Below, piece after piece: positions 18,022 through 26,950 of a DNA stretch of 64,000 nucleotides. The stretch lies in assembly GCF_000722705.1 (NCBI RefSeq), contig NZ_JPFW01000009.1, forward strand, positions 231,310 through 295,309. The letters run 5' to 3'. The notes under the pieces were generated by a model. That model saw only the letters and a program-made list of their open reading frames with translations, was not told the origin of the DNA and made no database searches. Numbering within the stretch: the stretch's first letter is position 1; the number at the start of each line of letters is the position of its first letter. Source of the stretch: Streptococcus mitis (lineage in GTDB: Bacteria; Bacillota; Bacilli; Lactobacillales; Streptococcaceae). The translations under genes and the position numbers were made by a program.

Positions 18022-19188
18022 ATGAAAAAGCAATCACTCTTTTTTGTTCCAGGTATTATCCTGATTGGTGTGTCCTTGCGGACTCCTTTTACTGTTTTAC
18101 CCATTATTTTGGGGGATATTTCGCAAGGTCTGGGAGTAGAAGTTAGTTCACTTGGTGTCTTGACCAGCCTTCCCCTCCTTATGTTTACCCTCTTCTCGCT
18201 CTTTTCTACCCGACTGGCTCAGAAAATCGGCTTGGAACATCTCTTTACCTACAGTCTCTTCTTCTTGACTATAGGCTCTCTGATTCGACTAATCAATCTG
18301 CCTCTCCTCTATCTAGGAACCTTGATGGTTGGGGCAAGTATCGCAGTCATTAATGTTCTGCTTCCTAGTCTTATCCAAGCCAATCAACCAAAGAAGATTG
18401 GTTTTCTGACCACCTTATATGTAACGTCTATGGGGATTGCGACGGCTCTGACTTCCTATCTAGCTGTGCCCATTACACAAGCCAGTTCTTGGAAAGGCCT
18501 CATCATCCTCCTCACCCTACTCTGTCTAGCAACTTTTTTGGTCTGGTTGCCAAATCACCGCTATAATCACAGACTGGCTCCACAAACCAAACAAAAAAAT
18601 CAAGCAAAGGTCATGCGTAATAAACAGGTCTGGGCAGTTATTGTCTTTGCAGGTTTTCAATCCTTGCTCTTTTACACTGCTATGACTTGGTTACCGACCA
18701 TGGCTATCCATGCAGGCCTATCCAGTCACGAAGCTGGCTTGCTGACTTCTATCTTCTCTCTGATTAGCATTCCTTTTTCAATGACTATCCCAAGCCTGAC
18801 AACTAGTTTATCTACTCGCAACCGTCAGCTCATGCTCACTCTGGTTTCACTAGCTGGTGTGGTCGGCATTTCCATGCTCTTCTTCCCAATCAATCATTTC
18901 ATTTACTGGCTTGCCATCCATCTCCTCATCGGAACCGCAACCAGCGCCCTCTTCCCTTATCTCATGGTCAACTTTTCACTCAAGACAAGCGCTCCTGAAA
19001 AGACAGCCCAATTGTCTGGTCTATCTCAAACAGGAGGCTATATCCTAGCAGCCTTTGGACCAACCCTCTTTGGTTACAGTTTTGATCTATTCCACTCTTG
19101 GGTACCAGCTGTAGCTGCTCTCTTACTCGTCGATATCCTGATGACTGTGGCCCTCTTTACAGTGGACAGAGCTGATAAAATCCTCTAA
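18022..19188 (+). CDS. MFS transporter, CynX/NimT-like
   Basis: The 388-residue protein has twelve hydrophobic segments in two halves with a charged central loop (about residues 178-205). The N-terminus GVSLRTPFTVLPIILGDI and the SLGVLTSLPLLMF segment are typical of the CynX/NimT branch of the major facilitator superfamily (cyanate/nitroimidazole-type permeases). The substrate is unknown. It has its own promoter and terminator, so it is a single-gene unit divergent from the glycosyltransferase. Confidence 0.85.
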   Translation: MKKQSLFFVPGIILIGVSLRTPFTVLPIILGDISQGLGVEVSSLGVLTSLPLLMFTLFSLFSTRLAQKIGLEHLFTYSLFFLTIGSLIRLINLPLLYLGTLMVGASIAVINVLLPSLIQANQPKKIGFLTTLYVTSMGIATALTSYLAVPITQASSWKGLIILLTLLCLATFLVWLPNHRYNHRLAPQTKQKNQAKVMRNKQVWAVIVFAGFQSLLFYTAMTWLPTMAIHAGLSSHEAGLLTSIFSLISIPFSMTIPSLTTSLSTRNRQLMLTLVSLAGVVGISMLFFPINHFIYWLAIHLLIGTATSALFPYLMVNFSLKTSAPEKTAQLSGLSQTGGYILAAFGPTLFGYSFDLFHSWVPAVAALLLVDILMTVALFTVDRADKIL

Positions 19189-19226
19189 TTTTTCTAAAAT
19201 ACTTCTCAGATATAAACTATGCAAAG

Positions 19227-19247
19227 CCAGACTCTGTCTGGTTTTTT
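19227..19247 (+). terminator. Terminator of the MFS transporter gene
   Basis: CCAGAC/GTCTGG stem with a 3-base loop followed by six T residues. Confidence 0.9.
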
Positions 19248-19390
19248 GGTGCTTATATCAACAAAAAACGCCATCCATCTGTTAGTAGAAAGATAACATT
19301 TTTGATATAATAAAATGTATAGAAACTAATTATCATACGAAAAATAAATTAGTTTATAAGATAGCTACTATTTCAAGCGAGGTACATAGA

Positions 19391-22162
19391 ATGGATGAAC
19401 AGAAATACAATTTGAAAGAAAGTTTAACAGAGTTAGATAAGCTCTTTGACTTATCAACCAAGGAGACAGATAAGACTGCCTGTGAAGCTCTAGCAAAAAA
19501 AGCTAAAATAATTTATGAGCAATACCCTGAATCAGAAGACATTGCGTTGCGGTATGCTATGGCTCTTTTCAATTTGTCGATTGAACAAGTAAATGTTGAG
19601 GAGCTACTAAACACTGTTAATTCTGTCAAAGAAATTTTTGAACGCTTCAAACAGTCTGAAGATATTGCATTACAATATGCTAAGACTTTAGTCAATTTGT
19701 CAGTTGAACAAGTAAATGTTGAGGAGCTACTAAACACTGTTAATTCTGTCAAAGAAATTTTTGAACGCTTCAAACAGTCTGAAGATATTGCATTACAATA
19801 TGCTAAGACTTTAGTCAATTTGTCAGTTGAACAAGTAAATGTAGAAGAGAGAAAGAATACCACTAATTTACTCAAAGAAATTTTTGAGCAGTTCAATCAA
19901 TCTGAAGACATTGCGTTACACTATGCTATGGCTTTATACAATCTTTCAAATAGACAAAATGATATCAAAGAACGTAAGGAATCCATATCAGAAATAGAAG
20001 CTTTAACCTTAAAGTTCCAAAATTCTGAAGAGATTGCTTTACGATATGCTAGGGCTTTAGTCAATTTGTCAGCTGAACAAGTAAACGTAGAAGAACTGGG
20101 CAATACTATTCATTCAGTCAAACAAATTTTTGAACAGTTCAATCAGTCTGAAGACATTGCTTTACGATATGCTAGGGCTTTAGTCAATTTGTCAGTTGAA
20201 CAAGTAAATGTAGAAGAGAGAGGGAATACCGCTAATTCAGTCAAACAAATTTTTGAACAGTTCAATCAGTCTGAAGACATTGCGTTACACTATGCTAGGG
20301 CTTTAGTCAATTTGTCAGTTGAACAAGTAAATGTAGAAGAGAGAGGGAATACCGCTAATTCAGTCAAACAAATTTTTGAGCAGTTTAAACAGTCTGAAGA
20401 CATTGCGTTACACTATGCTATGGCTTTAGTCAATTTGTCAGCTAAACAAATAAATGTAGAAGAGAGAAAGAATACCACTAATTTACTCAAAGAAATTTTT
20501 GAGCAGTTCAATCAGTCTGAAGACATTGCGTTACAATATGCTATGGCTTTATTCAATTTATCACTGAAACAAACCAACTTAGATAAATTGAATGATACGG
20601 CTTCTAAACTAAAGAAATTAGCTTATAATTTTGAAAAAAATGAAGAGATCACTTTATGCTACTCTGAAGCTCTTGCCGAAATTATCACTAAACAACAAAA
20701 TGAAGGGGAAAAACTTGAAATTATAGATAAACTAAAAAGACTACACGATAGATTCGTACAATCTGAAGAAATTACTGTTCAATATCTTACAGCTCGGATG
20801 GATTTGGTAAAAAATAATCAAATAGACCAATCAAATCTCGTAAACGATATCTGTCAGTCCTTAGAGTCTATTCAGAGTATTAAAATTTTAAATATGCTCA
20901 TCGAAATACTCGAAAACGAAAAACAATTTAAGCAAGATCAAGTTCAGATTTCCACTACTAATATCGTAAAAGCTCTGGATAAACTTTGTTTTGATTCATC
21001 TATTGAAGAAGGGAAAGATGAAAAAGAGAAAAATTTGCTTATTCGCACCTTAAAAATTGGTATCATCTCCGATACAAAATATGATATTTTAAAATCCTGG
21101 ATAGAGCATTACAAGGAAAACTCAGAAAGAATCAATCAGTTAATTAAAATTTATTCGCTTGTCCAACAAATCAAGTATGAACTTGGATTAAAGACTGAAG
21201 ACAAAAATAGAAAACTAAAATTTGGTCACTATACCTCAGGAAAAGCGCTCCAAAGCATATTAGGAAAAGAGGATAAAGCTCCATTCTCCATCTCAGGAAA
21301 GACACGCCTAAATAACGCTAACTATATGAACGATCCTGAAGAAGGGGAAATTCTAGAAAACATTTTAAAATTAGAAAAACGTAATCCTTTGGATCCTAGT
21401 TCTTGGTTTTTAATGAGTTTCACTAGCAAAACAGATGATCTAGCCATGTGGTCGCAATACGGAAATAACGCAGAGGGAGTCTGTATTGTACTAAATGAGA
21501 ATGATTTTGCTCATTATCATTCACTTAGTGACCTTCCTTGGTATCAAAAAAACTCAGATAAACAAATCAGTCACAAAATGAATTCAAGCGTTGAAATTTC
21601 AAACGATATCTCTTCAAATGAATCCAACAAAGAGATGACGACTAGAGACAATGATAATACTCAAAATTCTGAAGACAAATATTCTACACCGAATACTAAT
21701 CAGGATTATTTATATCGCGTAGCTTACGTTCATTACTCCGATGATCAATTCGACATCGAAGAAACTGAACTATTCACTAGTGAAGAAGTAACGCGACTAA
21801 AAGGATTGTTGGTAGATTTAAAATCAGAATTAAGGGATTATAAAAATTCTGGGGACCCGTTCTATAAAAAAGCTATCGCTGACTGTATTGAAGAAATCCG
21901 CTACCTATTCAAATCGGTTGATTACAAGTATGAAGAAGAATTACGTATTTTACAATATGCTAACTTAAATTCTGATAACGATAAAATAAAAATTGATTAT
22001 TCTCCTGAATTCGGTAAACTTTATCTTGAGCGAGAAGAAAATGTTCAAATCGGTGAAGTCATTTTTGGTCCCAAGTTTCCGAATCCTGAATACGTGACTC
22101 CTTTATTGAAACTTTTGGATAAGGATATTAAGTATAAAAGATCTACGATAAAATTTAGATAA
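19391..22162 (+). CDS. TPR-like 41-residue-repeat protein with C-terminal DUF2971-like domain
   Basis: The 923-residue protein has no signal peptide or membrane span. Residues about 38-488 are eleven tandem 41-residue helical repeats (core VKEIFEQFNQSEDIALHYA, then ALVNLSVEQVNVEER). A helical spacer follows to about 610. The C-terminal domain runs LKFGHYTSGKALQSIL, then NNANYMNDPEEG, then MSFTSKTDDLAMWSQYG and EGVCIVL; these motifs fit DUF2971. A low-complexity Ser/Asn-rich insert interrupts that domain at about 735-770. A -10 TATAAT lies at 19316-19321, and GAGGT precedes the ATG. It is a single accessory gene between conserved neighbours. Function is unknown; a helical sensor joined to an effector domain is my inference. 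Confidence 0.75.
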   Translation: MDEQKYNLKESLTELDKLFDLSTKETDKTACEALAKKAKIIYEQYPESEDIALRYAMALFNLSIEQVNVEELLNTVNSVKEIFERFKQSEDIALQYAKTLVNLSVEQVNVEELLNTVNSVKEIFERFKQSEDIALQYAKTLVNLSVEQVNVEERKNTTNLLKEIFEQFNQSEDIALHYAMALYNLSNRQNDIKERKESISEIEALTLKFQNSEEIALRYARALVNLSAEQVNVEELGNTIHSVKQIFEQFNQSEDIALRYARALVNLSVEQVNVEERGNTANSVKQIFEQFNQSEDIALHYARALVNLSVEQVNVEERGNTANSVKQIFEQFKQSEDIALHYAMALVNLSAKQINVEERKNTTNLLKEIFEQFNQSEDIALQYAMALFNLSLKQTNLDKLNDTASKLKKLAYNFEKNEEITLCYSEALAEIITKQQNEGEKLEIIDKLKRLHDRFVQSEEITVQYLTARMDLVKNNQIDQSNLVNDICQSLESIQSIKILNMLIEILENEKQFKQDQVQISTTNIVKALDKLCFDSSIEEGKDEKEKNLLIRTLKIGIISDTKYDILKSWIEHYKENSERINQLIKIYSLVQQIKYELGLKTEDKNRKLKFGHYTSGKALQSILGKEDKAPFSISGKTRLNNANYMNDPEEGEILENILKLEKRNPLDPSSWFLMSFTSKTDDLAMWSQYGNNAEGVCIVLNENDFAHYHSLSDLPWYQKNSDKQISHKMNSSVEISNDISSNESNKEMTTRDNDNTQNSEDKYSTPNTNQDYLYRVAYVHYSDDQFDIEETELFTSEEVTRLKGLLVDLKSELRDYKNSGDPFYKKAIADCIEEIRYLFKSVDYKYEEELRILQYANLNSDNDKIKIDYSPEFGKLYLEREENVQIGEVIFGPKFPNPEYVTPLLKLLDKDIKYKRSTIKFR
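19502..20854 (+). repeat. Tandem 123-bp coding repeats, about eleven units
   Basis: The word TTGAACAAGTAAATGT starts at 19581, 19704 and 19827, exactly 123 bases apart. Units two and three are almost identical over their length, and units six to eight are also very close, so the array has been expanding by recent duplication. Units ten and eleven are more diverged. Confidence 0.9.
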
Positions 22163-22183
22163 AAATCTCCCCAAAATCCTTTA

Positions 22184-22211
22184 AACTTCTAGTTTTAGCT
22201 AGAAGTTTTTT
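22184..22211 (+). terminator. Terminator of the repeat/DUF2971 gene
   Basis: Perfect 9-bp stem AACTTCTAG/CTAGAAGTT with a 6-base loop and a T run. Confidence 0.9.
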
Positions 22212-22305
22212 ATATATAAAAATTTTACACATTTCTCTTGACAGGGCTTTCTTTTAGATGTACAATGTATGTGTAGAAAAATTATATATAAAAATCTTAC
22301 ACATT
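22211..22305 (+). promoter_or_regulatory. padR promoter flanked by direct repeats (probable PadR operator)
   Basis: TTGACA (22238-22243) and TACAAT (22261-22266) are 17 bases apart. Two 23-bp direct repeats differing at one base (22211-22233 and 22283-22305, each ending TTACACATT) bracket the promoter, 72 bases apart. TGTGTAG at 22270 pairs with the downstream TTACACA to make a dyad. PadR regulators usually repress their own operon. Confidence 0.65.
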
Positions 22306-22322
22306 AGAAAAGGAGGTTTCCC

Positions 22323-22649
22323 ATGTACTTTCCAACATCCTCTGCCTTGATTGAATTTCTCATCTTGGCCGTACTGGAGCAGGATGATTCTTATGGTTAT
22401 GAGATTAGCCAAACCATTAAGCTGATCGCTAATATCAAAGAATCTACGCTCTATCCCATTCTCAAAAAATTGGAGGGCAATAACTTTCTGACCACCTATT
22501 CTAGAGAGTTCCAAGGTCGCATGCGCAAATACTACTCCTTAACAAATGGTGGTATAGAGCAGCTCGTGACCCTAAAAGATGAATGGGCACTCTATACAGA
22601 CACCATTAATGGCATCATAGAAGGGAGTATCCGCCATGACAAGAACTGA
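22323..22649 (+). CDS. PadR-family transcriptional regulator
   Basis: The 108-residue protein is the short PadR-s2 type. A winged helix spans about residues 6-80, including GYEISQTIK, TLYPILKKLE and the wing GRMRKYYSLT, then a C-terminal dimerisation helix. AAGGAGG precedes the ATG. It overlaps the next gene by 14 bases. In pneumococcus the same PadR gene heads the same DUF1700/DUF4097 operon. Such PadR-HAAS modules are linked to envelope stress or antibiotic sensing in other Firmicutes; the signal here is unknown. Confidence 0.9.
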   Translation: MYFPTSSALIEFLILAVLEQDDSYGYEISQTIKLIANIKESTLYPILKKLEGNNFLTTYSREFQGRMRKYYSLTNGGIEQLVTLKDEWALYTDTINGIIEGSIRHDKN

Positions 22650-23229
22650 ATACCTGACTCAGCTAGAACTCTATCTCAAGAAACTACCTGAAGCTGACCG
22701 CATCGAAGCCATGGACTATTTCAGGGAACTCTTTGACGATGCTGGAGTCGAGGGAGAAGAAGAACTCATCGCTAGCTTGGGAACTCCCAAAGAAGCGGCC
22801 CACGAAGTTCTCTCCAATCTTCTCGATAAAAAAATCAATGAAGCGCCCGCTCAAAAAAATAACCGACAAATTTTACATATCGCCTTGTTAGCCCTCCTTG
22901 CAGCACCCATCGGTATTCCTCTGGGAATCGCCATCCTCGTGGCCCTGTTCGGAATCCTTGTAGCCGCTTTGACTGTCATTCTGGCTTTCTTTGCGGTTTC
23001 CATACTTGGTATCATCGGCGGATTCCTATTTTTAGTTGAAAGTTTCACTGTCCTAGCCCAAGCCAAATCAGCCTTTATCTTGATTTTTGGTGCTGGTTTA
23101 CTAGCCATCGGTGCTTCTTCTCTGGTTTTACTAGGTATTTCCTATGTAGCTCGCTTCTTCGGCCTACTCATTGTTCGCTTGGTGCAATTTGTTCTCAAAA
23201 AAGGAAAGAGAGGTGACCAGCATGCGTAA
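22636..23229 (+). CDS. HAAS/DUF1700 membrane protein
   Basis: The first 80 residues form the soluble HAAS domain (MTRTEYLTQLELYLKKLPEADRIEAM is its start, cut here to the leading part MTRTEYLTQLE). The rest has four or five membrane spans. HAAS-domain proteins are encoded with PadR regulators and act as membrane partners in signalling, though the mechanism is poorly known. GGGAG lies before the ATG inside padR. The gene overlaps the following one by eight bases, so the three are one operon. Confidence 0.88.
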   Translation: MTRTEYLTQLELYLKKLPEADRIEAMDYFRELFDDAGVEGEEELIASLGTPKEAAHEVLSNLLDKKINEAPAQKNNRQILHIALLALLAAPIGIPLGIAILVALFGILVAALTVILAFFAVSILGIIGGFLFLVESFTVLAQAKSAFILIFGAGLLAIGASSLVLLGISYVARFFGLLIVRLVQFVLKKGKRGDQHA

Positions 23230-24133
23230 ATGGACAAAAGGATTTCTCATCTTTGGTGTGGTGACTACCATTATCGGCTTTATCCTGCTTTTTGTAGGTA
23301 TCCAATCTGACGGGATTAAGAGCCTACTTGCCATGTCCAAGGAGCCTGTCTATGATAGCCGTACGGAAGAGCTAACCTTTGGCAAGGAAGTCGAAAACCT
23401 AGAGATCACGCTCCACCAACACGCGCTGACCATCACAGACTCTTTCGATGATCAAATCCACATTTCTTATCATCCATCTATTTCTGCTAACCATGATCTT
23501 ATCACAAGTCAGAACGATAAAACGCTGAGCCTCACTGATAAGAAACTGTCTGAAACTCCATTTCTCTCTTCTGGAATTGGCGGGATTCTTCATATCGCAA
23601 GTAGCTACTCTAGTCGTTTTGAAGAAGTTATTCTCCGACTGCCAAAAGGGAGAACTCTAAAAGGGATCAACGTGTCAGCCAATCGCAGACAAACCAGTAT
23701 CACTAATGCTAGCCTTGAAAATGCGACCCTCAATACAAACAGCTATATCCTCCGAATTGAAGGAAGTCGTATCAAAAACAGTAAACTCACAACCCCTAAT
23801 ATCGTTAATATCTTTGACACAGACCTTACAGATAGTCAGCTAGAGTCAACAGAGAAGCACTTCCACGCTGAAAATATCCAAGTCCATGGTAAGGTTGAAC
23901 TGACTGCCAAAAAGCATCTCAGAATCATCCTAGACCAGAAAGAGAACCAACGAATTAACTGGGACATCTCAAGCAACTATGGTTCTATCCACCAATTCAC
24001 AAGAGAAGAGCCTAAATCAAGAGGTACGGAATTAAGCAACCCTTACAAAACTGAAAAAACCGAAGTCAAGGATCAACTCATTGCGAGAGCTGATAATGAT
24101 ATTGAGCTAATATCCATACCAAACAGACGTTGA
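23222..24133 (+). CDS. DUF4097-type membrane-anchored beta-helix protein
   Basis: The 303-residue protein has an N-terminal membrane span (about residues 8-27) and an extracellular repeat-rich beta domain (LENLEITLHQHALTIT-like strands, NATLNTNSYILRIEGS) typical of the DUF4097 'putative adhesin' fold. I start at MRKWTKG with AGAGGTGA upstream, giving an eight-base overlap with the HAAS gene. It is the third member of the PadR operon. A second, smaller DUF4097-like protein is encoded at 25645-26226. Confidence 0.82.
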   Translation: MRKWTKGFLIFGVVTTIIGFILLFVGIQSDGIKSLLAMSKEPVYDSRTEELTFGKEVENLEITLHQHALTITDSFDDQIHISYHPSISANHDLITSQNDKTLSLTDKKLSETPFLSSGIGGILHIASSYSSRFEEVILRLPKGRTLKGINVSANRRQTSITNASLENATLNTNSYILRIEGSRIKNSKLTTPNIVNIFDTDLTDSQLESTEKHFHAENIQVHGKVELTAKKHLRIILDQKENQRINWDISSNYGSIHQFTREEPKSRGTELSNPYKTEKTEVKDQLIARADNDIELISIPNRR

Positions 24134-24158
24134 CAAAAGCGCTTACATCTGCTACTAT
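24130..24158 (+). promoter_or_regulatory. Promoter before the acidic membrane protein gene
   Basis: TTGACA (24130-24135, overlapping the previous stop) and TACTAT (24153-24158) are 17 bases apart. Confidence 0.75.
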
Positions 24159-24195
24159 GAAAGCATATTTATCTAACTAAAAAGGAGGTTCTACC

Positions 24196-25260
24196 ATGAA
24201 ACAAGAATGGTTTGAAAGTAATGATTTTGTAAAAACAACAAGCAAGAACAAGCCGGATGAACAAGCCCAAGATGTTGTAGACAAGGCTGAAGAAACGATA
24301 GCCGATCTCGATACACCAATTGAAAAAAATACTCAAGTAGAGGAGGAAGTCTCTCAAGCTGAAGTCAAACTTGAAAGCCAGCAAGAAGAGAAAATTGAAA
24401 TACCTGAAGATAGTGAAGCGAGAACAGGAATAGAAGAAAAGAGAGCATTAGATTCTACTGAAGAAGAGCAAGACCTTTCTAAAGAAACAGAAAAAGTCAC
24501 TATAGCTGAAGAGAGCCAAGAAGCTCTTCCTCAGCAAAAACCAACCACGAAAGAGCCCCTTCTTCTCAGTCAATCCTTAGAAAGTCCTTACATCCCCGAC
24601 CAAGCTCCAAAATCTGCGGATAAATGGAAAGAGCAAGCGCTTGATTTTTGGTCTTGGCTAGTGGAAGCGATCAAATCTCCTACAAGCAAGCTTGAAACAA
24701 GTAGCACACACAGTTACACAGCCTTTCTCTTGCTCATTCTGTTTTCTGCATCTTCCTTTTTCTTTAGTATCTACCACATCAAACATGCTTACTATGGACG
24801 TATAGCAACTATGCATAATCACTTCCCTGAACAATTTGCTTCATTAAATCTCTTTTCGATTATCTCTATCCTAGTAGCAACAACACTCTTCTTCTTTTCA
24901 TTCCTCTTGGGTAGTTTCGTCGTGAGACGATTTATCTACCAGGAAGAAGACTGGACGCTAGAAAAGGTTGTCCAACAATATAGTCAACTCTTGGCAATTC
25001 CAATCTTCCTCACTGCTATTGCTAGTTTCTTTGCCTTCTTTGATAGCCTACGATTTACAGCCCTCTTGTGTGTGATTAGCATTGGAATCATTCTGCTTGC
25101 TAGTCTCCATATCATTACAAGACCAAGCCAAGCAAGTGAAACCGACTCCTTCTATCAATTGTTCTTGTCTGTCCTTGTGAATGGAGTCATTATCCTCCTC
25201 TTCTTTGTAGCTGAAGTAGCACTGATTGGAGATTATCTTCGTATCTTAGCCTTTCTTTAA
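24196..25260 (+). CDS. Membrane protein with long acidic cytoplasmic N-terminus
   Basis: Of 354 residues, the first 165 are hydrophilic and glutamate-rich with no cysteine pattern (EETIADLDTPIEKNTQ, QPTTKEPLLLS-like segments). About five membrane spans follow (175-350). AGGAGG precedes the ATG. A homologue follows the PadR operon in pneumococcus. The function is unknown. The last 88 codons and the following terminator are duplicated at 30933-31325, on the far side of an inserted segment. Confidence 0.8.
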   Translation: MKQEWFESNDFVKTTSKNKPDEQAQDVVDKAEETIADLDTPIEKNTQVEEEVSQAEVKLESQQEEKIEIPEDSEARTGIEEKRALDSTEEEQDLSKETEKVTIAEESQEALPQQKPTTKEPLLLSQSLESPYIPDQAPKSADKWKEQALDFWSWLVEAIKSPTSKLETSSTHSYTAFLLLILFSASSFFFSIYHIKHAYYGRIATMHNHFPEQFASLNLFSIISILVATTLFFFSFLLGSFVVRRFIYQEEDWTLEKVVQQYSQLLAIPIFLTAIASFFAFFDSLRFTALLCVISIGIILLASLHIITRPSQASETDSFYQLFLSVLVNGVIILLFFVAEVALIGDYLRILAFL

Positions 25261-25386
25261 ACTTTAATCCTGTCATCCATGGCAGGATTTTTTATATATC
25301 AAAAAGCAAGTCGATTGACCTGCTTCTGATTTACTCTTCTTGTGCTAATGCTTTAAAATCTTTTTCTAATATGGGTTGTATTTCTA
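24993..25386. repeat. Left copy of a ~394-bp direct repeat bounding an insertion
   Basis: This copy covers the end of the acidic membrane protein gene, its terminator and the last 18 codons of a DUF4299 gene. The right copy is at 30933-31325. By eye they differ at roughly twenty positions plus one indel, about 95% identity. Left flank before the match is TT, right flank TA; after the match the sequences diverge at once. Confidence 0.92.
25266..25293 (+). terminator. Terminator of the acidic membrane protein gene
   Basis: AATCCTG/CAGGATT stem followed by a T run; also present in the duplicate at 31206-31233. Confidence 0.85.
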
Positions 25387-25652
25387 GAGTTCAGTAGTAT
25401 CATAATATTTCTATGAAGTTCGTTATTCAAAATATTATGGAAACTAGGAGTCTCAATTTGATAAGAATCCGCATCAATACCATATCTTTTTAGTATATCT
25501 TCTATATCAAACAAAGACAGTCCTTGGTGGTTATTATTATCAAATTTTAGACTATCTAAATGTTCTAATTTCGGGAAATAGTAAGAAATGATTGTCTTTA
25601 CACAAGCCATTCCACAATCCAGCAAAGTTGCTTGTTTATAGTGACTAACCAT
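25387..25652 (-). pseudogene. Truncated C39 peptidase (bacteriocin-processing ABC transporter N-terminus)
   Basis: The frame begins MVSHYKQATLLDCGMACVK: the glutamine and the catalytic cysteine in the Q-x4-DCGxAC pattern are those of peptidase C39, which removes double-glycine leaders. After about 89 codons it runs into the left direct repeat at 25386 and ends in unrelated residues. The catalytic histidine and aspartate, the membrane domain and the ATPase are all missing. The recombination that made the insertion junction must have cut it. AGGAG precedes the ATG, which overlaps the end of the upstream gene by eight bases. Confidence 0.85.
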
Positions 25653-26226
25653 TATTTTCTCCTTTTTCAACACTTATCTTACTATAACCATCAACTTCAA
25701 TGACGCTATTCGAAGTTTGATTTGTCGTAGGAACCCTTAAAACTTCTCCTGTATTATTTGTATGCAAAGTATAGATTCCATCAAAATCTTTAGGAACTGT
25801 AATAGATACATCGCCAACAAGAGTATCTATAAATATTTTTTCGAAAGTTGCATTTTTCCCCAAAGAAATGGTTACATATAACTTATCTTTCCCTTGTGAA
25901 CTTAGAGCTAAATTAAATCCATGTTGTGAAAATGGAATATATAGACTATCTGAACTCATTTTAACGTTTTTAGTTATGTTATTCACTGATTCTTCGGAAA
26001 CTTTTCCTTCTATTTGAACACTTGTCTCATCTGATTCACTCTTGACAACTTTAACATCAATTGCTTGCTTTGAGCCATAAAACTCTAACGTTTTAATACT
26101 TTTAGAAGAAAGAGTCCATGATTGTTTCACACTGATTGTCGTCTCTCCTCGTTTTAAGGTTAATAAAATTCCAGCCACTACAAACAGTAACAACAGCCCA
26201 ATTACAATTCCTATTTTTTTCATCAT
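25645..26226 (-). CDS. DUF4097-like exported protein
   Basis: The 193-residue protein has an N-terminal membrane/signal segment (residues 4-23) and a beta-rich remainder with the DUF4097-type turn pattern (IFIDTLVGDVSITVPKDF, NNTGEVLRV). GGAG precedes the first of two adjacent ATGs. It lies between an ABC-2 permease gene and the broken C39 transporter gene, all minus strand. It probably stays at the outer face of the membrane; a role with the ABC system is inferred from the tight spacing (8 bases). Confidence 0.7.
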   Translation of the reverse strand: MMKKIGIVIGLLLLFVVAGILLTLKRGETTISVKQSWTLSSKSIKTLEFYGSKQAIDVKVVKSESDETSVQIEGKVSEESVNNITKNVKMSSDSLYIPFSQHGFNLALSSQGKDKLYVTISLGKNATFEKIFIDTLVGDVSITVPKDFDGIYTLHTNNTGEVLRVPTTNQTSNSVIEVDGYSKISVEKGENNG

Positions 26227-26234
26227 TAGTACTC

Positions 26235-26927
26235 CTACTTAAATTCTTTTTTACTGAATACAACAAACGCAAGTACAATCACTGCTATACTTACCACTAT
26301 AGGATAGCATACGTTTGTAAGGGTAAATTGACTTACCTCAGGGGAAGTTTTCAAATTTAAAGTCATTAGTAAATAGTCTCTCACACTCTCACCAGAGTTT
26401 GGAAGGACATAAACCAATAGGTTATCAAACAGTAAAATATAGAGTATATAAATCATACATGATTCATAAACCTTATCAAATATTTGAAAAATCAATAACG
26501 AGATACTGATAATAACCAAATAGTATGGTAGCTGGTGTAAAAATGTCGAAATAATCAACACCAAGTCTCCCTCCAAATAGACAAGAGCTGTTAAACCATA
26601 AAAAATAGTTACATATAGGAAAGACAAACAAAAGGCTCCCAAAGTTTTATATAAAAATAACTTCCATCGTTGGTTTTCTTTTGTGAGGAGAATATTAATC
26701 GTACGAAAACTATAATCTTCCCCCCAGAAAAATAAATTAGTAGAGATGAAAAGCAAAGGAATAAAACCACTCACATTTGAAATCAATACTCGAAATGCTG
26801 GTTCATCTTCATTCGATGACTTAAAAAATAAGGAGAATAACAAAATCAATAATCCTATCAACAAACTAGGAAGTACTCCTCTTTTTTCCCAGTAAAATTT
26901 ATACATATCTGCTTTAAGAGAACTCAT
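26235..26927 (-). CDS. ABC-2 type permease, lantibiotic-immunity-like
   Basis: The 230-residue protein has six predicted membrane spans (near 19-35, 50-66, 95-118, 128-150, 155-178, 205-225). The first cytoplasmic stretch KADMYKFYWEKRG is typical of small lantibiotic immunity permeases (EpiG/MutG/BcrB class). GGAGG precedes the start, and the ATPase gene lies 23 bases upstream. The pair probably extrudes a peptide from the membrane and gives self-protection or resistance. Confidence 0.8.
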   Translation of the reverse strand: MSSLKADMYKFYWEKRGVLPSLLIGLLILLFSLFFKSSNEDEPAFRVLISNVSGFIPLLFISTNLFFWGEDYSFRTINILLTKENQRWKLFLYKTLGAFCLSFLYVTIFYGLTALVYLEGDLVLIISTFLHQLPYYLVIISISLLIFQIFDKVYESCMIYILYILLFDNLLVYVLPNSGESVRDYLLMTLNLKTSPEVSQFTLTNVCYPIVVSIAVIVLAFVVFSKKEFK

Positions 26928-26950
26928 GATTCTCCTCCTTTCTTAAATCA

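Noticed and set aside
19513-20103. Minus-strand frames opposite the 41-residue repeats
   Set aside because: They are shadows created by the repeat periodicity, serine-rich and without start signals.
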